Both the position numbers and the translations under genes were made by a program. Below, in pieces: positions 61,101 through 64,000 of a DNA stretch of 64,000 nt; the first letter of the stretch is position 1; each line of letters opens with the position of its first letter. Source of the stretch: GCA-2731375 sp964344935 (GTDB taxonomy: Bacteria > Pseudomonadota > Alphaproteobacteria > GCA-2731375); NCBI GenBank assembly GCA_964344935.1, contig CAYFPL010000002.1, positions 682,001-746,000 of the forward strand, given 5' to 3'. The notes beneath the pieces are model-generated. The model was not told the origin of the DNA. It saw only the letters and a list, made by a program, of their open reading frames with translations, and did no database searches.

Positions 61101-64000
61101 TTCGCCATATGAACCTGCCGCACGGGCAATGCCGGCGCCGGAGTTCTCGACGTCCATGGTGATGCTGCTGCCGCCGCGCACCTCGACGATGCCAATGCCT
61201 TCATTGCCGATCGTAATGTCGGAAGACAGATTCGCGTCGCCGGTGACGAACGTCAGGCTAGAGCCGTTGTCGAGCGAAAGGTGTCCATCGCCGAAATCTT
61301 GGTTTCCGACTTGTAGGCGTCCTGGCTGGTTGACCGCGGCATTGAAACTGGCGCCATTGTCCAGTGTCATAGTGCCGGTGCCGTTGTTGCCGATCGCTAA
61401 CGAGCCCCAGATGGACACCGTTGCCGCATCCACCAGGACATCGCCGGTCGAGCCAATATTTGATGCAACATTGAAGTTTGTGACGTCCAGGTCGGCTACA
61501 CCGCCGTTGGTCACATCCAAACGGCCGGTGCCGGACCGTCCTACATTTATGCCTGACCAGCCGGTATAGCTAACGGGGGCGATCATATTGAAAGATGACC
61601 CCGCGCCATCGATGGTCAAGGTACCATCGCTGCCGCTGTCGCGGCCGATATCCACGCTGTTGCGGCTGCCGTCCAAATTGTAGGTGCCGCCGTTGGTGAT
61701 GTTCAGTTCACCGGTGCCGCTGCGACCCACCTGCAGGAAAGCTCCGTTGTTGCCTTCGGAGTGCAGTTTCAGGATTTCGATCGTCGAGCCCGCGCCATCG
61801 ACGGTTACCGAACCAATGCCGCCGTCCCGGCCGATCTGCATGCCTGGGAAGTCCGTGTCTTCATTGACGCCGATGCCGGGCCGAATGGTCATGGTGGCAC
61901 CTGACTGCACCGCCAGGGTGCCGGTGCCGCCTTGATGGCCGATCCGCGCGCTGGCTGCGAATTGCGCACTGGAAGGTTCATTTATGCCGTGATCGTTGGA
62001 CAATGTGACCTGAGTGCCGCTGCCCGAGAAGACGGCATCGCCCGTACTGCCGCGGCCCACTTCCAATGACATGGTGTTGACGGCGGCGCCATCACCGACG
62101 TTCAGGGTGCCATCGCCCCCGTCCCGGCCGACCCAGATCCGATTGGTATCGCCAGTGGTGGTGAGGCTGGAACCGGCACCGGTCACGGTCAGGGTGCCGG
62201 TCGACGTATTGCCAATGTAAACCGTGTCATAAAAATTTGTCGCCACGTCGACCGTAGCGCCGGCCGAGATCGTCATGTTGCCGGTGCCGCCATCACCGAC
62301 CCGCAGGCCGCCGGTGCCGATGTTCCATGCTGTGGCCGCATTGGCGCCATTGGTCGTCAGGGTGCCATCGCTGCCAGCCTGGTTACCGACCACCACCTGA
62401 TCCGGGGATAGAGCCGCACCGTCAAAGACGTTCAATGTGCCGACGCCGGTATCGCCTACGATGACGGACGAGGACACGGGGTCGCTGACGTCGCCATTGG
62501 CGACGATACCATTACCTGTAACGGTGATCGTCACTGTCGCCGTGTCGGTGCCGCCGTTGCCGTCGGTCACCTGATAAGTGAAACTGTCCACACCCACATC
62601 GCCGTGCAACAAGCCGGCAGCGAAGGCGGTGCCCGAGGCATCGTAGGTGTAACTGCCGTCGGCGGCGAGAACGACCGCGGCGCCCTGGGCGCTGACAATG
62701 GGCCCGGCGACAACATTCAAGGCATCGCCATCCTGGTCGGTGTCGCCCTGCAATAGGCCATTGGCGGCATCCACCACCAGAACCTGGTCTTCCAACGTGG
62801 CTGCCGCATCGTCGTCGGCGACCGGGTTGTCGTTAACGTCATCCACCGTGATGGTGAAGGTTTCACTTCGGAACAAGCCATCATTGTCACCCGTGGCGGT
62901 GACGGTCAGGTCAATGCTGGATTCCGATTCATGATCCAGGGATTGCCCGGCCGCCAGCCGCAGAACGCCTGCTGCAATTTCGAAACGGGCATCCGATAGC
63001 GAAAAACTGTGGCTTTCGCCGCCGTCGGCGTCGACGACGCCGATGGTGCCGATCGCAGCGCCGGCTGCGTTCTCGGAAACATTCTGGCTCGTCAGCGTGA
63101 TGTCCGTGGGCACATTAATGGTGCCGTCGGCAAATTCCAGGGCCTCGACGTTGCTTAACGTATCGATGCCGTCTGTACCCACATTGTCCGTGACCGTGAA
63201 ATCCAGGTTCGTCTGAACAATCGTGTAGTCCGCCCGGTTGCCGTTGAAGACGGCGGTATCGATCCCGGCGCCGCCATCAATATCGTCATTACCGCCGTTG
63301 CCCTGCAGCCGGTTGTCGGCACTGCCGCCGTTCAGAGTATCGGCCTGATCGGTTCCAATGGCATTTTCGATGCCGGTCAATGTGTCGCTGTCGCCGTGGC
63401 TGTCGACCGCTGTGCCGCTGCTCGGATCCAGGTTGACGGTCACGCCGGCGCCGCCGCCTTCTTGCGAATAGTCGACGGTATCGATACCGGCGCCGCCCGC
63501 TAGGTCGTCTGCACCAGCGTCACCGACGAGGGTATCGTCATCGTCGCCGCCGTCCAGACTGTCGTCGCCGCCGCCGCCGAACAAGGCATCATTGCCGGCG
63601 CCGCCGATCAGGTGATCGTTATCGGCGAAGCCGCTGATGGTGTCGTCCCCGGCCAATCCGTCGATGATATCCGGCGTGGCACCGCCGTTCAGGGTGTCGT
63701 TCCCTGCAGATCCCTTCGCACCCGCCACATTCAAGACGGCACCTGGATCAAAAATATCCGTACCGGTGACCGCATCAATCGCCGCCGTGCTACCGGCTTC
63801 CATGGCTTCCGCCGCCGCCCCGCCTTCATGGGATGCCGCGCCGGCTTCTGCTGCGATACCCAAGAAATCGGTGCCAGAACTGGTATCGTTCGCGACGTAC
63901 TGATTGACCCATTGGATCAGGTTGGCGGCGCTGGCATCGACGCCGGGGCCGAGTGTTACAGCGAAGTCGCCGGCGACATCATTGACGAGCCCCGTAAGCG
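55176..64000 (-). CDS. Giant RTX/cadherin/VCBS adhesin with T5SS/PEP-CTERM-type repeats (N-terminus missing)
   Basis: Leftward, open to the right edge, about 2,940 residues visible. Order: RTX repeats (near 63.7-63.3 kb, GGAGNDALFGGGGDDSLDGG), cadherin-like and VCBS domains (63.1-62.5 kb), a first block of T5SS/PEP-CTERM-type repeats (62.5-60.6 kb), a second RTX/cadherin/VCBS set (60.3-59.5 kb), a second longer block (59.5-55.6 kb), then terminal RTX (GSSGDDSFDAGLGNDTLDGG) and a C-terminal tail ending in DDSDFLFV. The C-terminus with RTX followed by an uncleaved hydrophobic tail is a type I secretion signal. The two halves look like a duplication. Five Asp-rich inserts (PGDPNDDFG-like) recur within repeats of the second block. 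It is likely a secreted or surface adhesin. No type I exporter gene is visible here. Confidence 0.86.
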   Translation of the reverse strand, partial: LTGLVNDVAGDFAVTLGPGVDASAANLIQWVNQYVANDTSSGTDFLGIAAEAGAASHEGGAAAEAMEAGSTAAIDAVTGTDIFDPGAVLNVAGAKGSAGNDTLNGGATPDIIDGLAGDDTISGFADNDHLIGGAGNDALFGGGGDDSLDGGDDDDTLVGDAGADDLAGGAGIDTVDYSQEGGGAGVTVNLDPSSGTAVDSHGDSDTLTGIENAIGTDQADTLNGGSADNRLQGNGGNDDIDGGAGIDTAVFNGNRADYTIVQTNLDFTVTDNVGTDGIDTLSNVEALEFADGTINVPTDITLTSQNVSENAAGAAIGTIGVVDADGGESHSFSLSDARFEIAAGVLRLAAGQSLDHESESSIDLTVTATGDNDGLFRSETFTITVDDVNDNPVADDDAAATLEDQVLVVDAANGLLQGDTDQDGDALNVVAGPIVSAQGAAVVLAADGSYTYDASGTAFAAGLLHGDVGVDSFTYQVTDGNGGTDTATVTITVTGNGIVANGDVSDPVSSSVIVGDTGVGTLNVFDGAALSPDQVVVGNQAGSDGTLTTNGANAATAWNIGTGGLRVGDGGTGNMTISAGATVDVATNFYDTVYIGNTSTGTLTVTGAGSSLTTTGDTNRIWVGRDGGDGTLNVGDGAAVNTMSLEVGRGSTGDAVFSGSGTQVTLSNDHGINEPSSAQFAASARIGHQGGTGTLAVQSGATMTIRPGIGVNEDTDFPGMQIGRDGGIGSVTVDGAGSTIEILKLHSEGNNGAFLQVGRSGTGELNITNGGTYNLDGSRNSVDIGRDSGSDGTLTIDGAGSSFNMIAPVSYTGWSGINVGRSGTGRLDVTNGGVADLDVTNFNVASNIGSTGDVLVDAATVSIWGSLAIGNNGTGTMTLDNGASFNAAVNQPGRLQVGNQDFGDGHLSLDNGSSLTFVTGDANLSSDITIGNEGIGIVEVRGGSSITMDVENSGAGIARAAGSYGELTISGAGSSFSMAEGHMHVAGGYVSAGFGRAGASATGKILVEDGGALSLRSIYFGDQPNSHGEMTVTGAGSTATFSQAGYESVGIGGFNGGTGLVNVSNGGLLTGVGGLNVNQNGVLTGGGGTINITGGSVNVHQSGVIAAGNSIGTMTIDGDGLDIWSGTMEVEIGGTGAGQFDLIDVNGAVNVHNGVMHFIFDSYNPLINDSYQFVTADDGAFVDNTDFVSVAITGLQDGFDFDLAYDGAANGGITLTALTTGTFDAGNGTIFHGSSMDDEFSTGAGDDIIMGGAGDNEFDAGEGWDIARFDGQIADYSISLDGDATRITDNNLGDGDDDGDNLIDNVEVLQFNDGSRSAATSISLDDVSVDENSDGGLVGNLTIVDPDGDTDTITVDDDRFEISGGQLRLKSGITLDQETEPTVNLTVTVTDQIGLSTQQAFAVTVNNLNEGPIANDDNDTADADTAKAIDVLSNDEDEDIADVLSVLSVDGLSAQGATLSINGNGTIQYDPTTSASLGAAILGDNVLDSFSYTVDDGSGGTDTATVFVNVAGQVVIPAGSTTTGDVNSPLDPIFIVGDTGTGDMAIQGATTFGNDGGIIGNSATGIGDATVKFAGATWNLGDDGLFVGKDGTGTLSVESGGQVNIATDNFTHFVVGGSATGVGSVTVDGIGSRVSTTGTLSSVEVGAYGSDGTMTVSNGGEVETLLFYVGRHGGGEGTATITGSGSKVVASTDVGLLTGGNSGFAGFAFIGRDGGTGTLNVLDGGRLEVRNGNTANQNTDLATLYIGRNDGNGTVVVDGAGSEIAVSQSLPDESGNNGPRLIVGREGSTSSGSLTVQNGGTASVVGPNAQLMIAQHAGNTGNVDATGLGSALLVDAQGNSGRVTIGDAGTGSLSLSAGAQATLEVQSIVVGANTAGSGTLQIDNAGLTSQFGAISVGQQGDGTMTVQNGGNVSVLNQSNPDNNYVAQAMGSTGTLTVTGTGSTANFGGNLIVAAGHDWGNGAVDDADGTLNVTAGGTVNGSSIVLAQNEPATASMSIDNATVNLTNSIEISGQGKAALSLTNGAVLNTHVFDMARAAGGAFDATADATVTVDATSSIVATGEANIGNGTYFAGDPGDPNDDFGNPDGLGIAQLTLDGTMTVGQSMVLGGQRRGDGTVTVNNGATLETQQNLDVGLQGTGLLTINSGASVTAGNDMNIAQTGGSTGDVVVAAGASLDVGNNIRIGNGDYSDNGPAGPDESDWGQQTQGTGTLTIHGTVTADGVQSNSFGPYGHGTLTVDGGSLTYANEVRIGSESGGVGTASIINGGVITNTSGWIFGIDGDGSGSNGLVTVDGAGSMIDVQHGNIEVGFTSTGQLVVTNNASVHAEAMNLATAAGADGEVTVDATSSLSVQNNLVVGNGAYHENNPGDPNDDFGDPLGVGTGLLTVNGGAATAGRLDIGGRDRGDGRVDVNNGTLTVNDGLFVGSLGQGILNLTDATVTVGDFFGVATGAALNGTSGVVTLDATSSITVANFMNVGEGGYFLGGDGLPGGGDDFGDENGTGAGTLNINGGSVAVTNGGFNVGGGLRGTGTINMDGGTLSTSDSATIGAAGDGTLNMTNGATLTANSVEIAGAGGSIGNLTLDATSTITTNGLTVGNGFYSDNGTPANPHDDNGVDATATGTLTINGGTVNTGDVSIGGNQSLANGILTMNGGLLDASGSNVNVGDAGAGLLDLTAATVTANTISINSGGSLVGDGTLNGAVNVYSDGQVGPGHSTGELAINGTFTMNDGQLDIEVAGASDFDLLDVSGNANFNGGVVHLIFDAHAPAANEAYQFIEADGAVNLNTANVAVAVTGLAGGYAAPVLAGSNGPGGGLTATMDNQSFLLSAEETFFFGSSGDDSFDAGLGNDTLDGGAGSDTMAGGAGDDLFVFDTGDGVDTITDFEDGNDLLDVSAMLVADSSGFTITGNGSNNVTVDFGGGDTVTLVGVNPITVDDSDFLFV

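Noticed and set aside
55500..63860. Repeats as a CRISPR array or DNA-level repeats
   Set aside because: The periodicity is at protein level within one long open frame; spacers and identical direct repeats are absent.
1..64000. tRNA, rRNA, IS element, prophage, plasmid origin
   Set aside because: I looked for CCA-ended cloverleafs, transposase and integrase motifs, and iterons; none were seen.

Overview
The window is a G+C-rich, gene-dense stretch of a Gram-negative chromosome. The gene families present (DUF6134, DUF4197, PAS_5, a class III cyclase with CHASE2, a B-type haem-copper enzyme linked to SCO proteins, copper nitrite reductase) suggest an alphaproteobacterium, most likely Rhodospirillales-like. 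That is inference from protein families, not from a marker gene. I saw no rRNA, tRNA, CRISPR array, insertion sequence or phage gene.

Layout. (a) 1-4.3 kb: the end of a Cfa-like fatty-acid methyltransferase, a GPH-type MFS carrier, an NTF2-like protein, an SDR and a DUF6134 exported protein. The set resembles the lipid-modification clusters seen in other proteobacteria. (b) 4.4-12.3 kb: an orphan FtsX-type ABC permease, an exported DUF4197 protein, two glutathione S-transferases, an orphan molybdenum hydroxylase large subunit and a PAS_5 protein. (c) 12.9-18.1 kb: an acyl-CoA ligase facing a tightly overlapping operon (triple-RidA fusion, two MaoC/FAS1-like half dehydratases), then a fumarase-superfamily lyase. 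(d) 18.3-21.2 kb: a FecR-like exported protein with a CHASE2 class III nucleotide cyclase. (e) 21.2-40.0 kb: a large CoA-thioester catabolic region holding a cupin, amidohydrolase, a fused double CaiB CoA-transferase, a GlcG-like protein, a luciferase-like flavoenzyme, a thiolase-like/DUF35 pair, an HMG-CoA-lyase-like enzyme, a two-subunit biotin-dependent acyl-CoA carboxylase, an amidase, a TauD dioxygenase, CinA, a metallo-beta-lactamase-fold hydrolase, an SDR without its catalytic triad, and a Frc-type CoA-transferase. The substrate is unknown.

(f) 40.4-51.5 kb is the most interesting region, a respiratory nitrogen-oxide cluster. It holds an SCO protein, two tiny membrane proteins, a CuA subunit II and a haem-copper subunit I in which the His-Tyr active-site tyrosine is replaced by Gln. 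A strong intrinsic terminator follows, then haem-farnesyl transferase CtaB, a second tail-anchored SCO, a cytochrome b/2x[4Fe-4S]/MvhD-like fusion, a lipoprotein-sized unknown, bacteriohaemerythrin, copper nitrite reductase NirK, a dihaem cytochrome c and a NirV-like SUMF1 protein. I infer a nitrite-to-NO-to-N2O module: NirK makes NO, the CuA haem-copper enzyme is probably a NO reductase of the sNOR/eNOR kind, haemerythrin may buffer NO or O2, and the cytochrome b fusion may feed electrons.

(g) 51.6-55.0 kb: two unknown proteins, an AT-rich gap with palindromes and a methyl-accepting chemotaxis protein. (h) 55.2-64.0 kb: most of a giant (>2,900-residue) RTX/cadherin/VCBS adhesin carrying two blocks of T5SS/PEP-CTERM-type repeats. 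It runs off the right edge, so its N-terminus is not visible.
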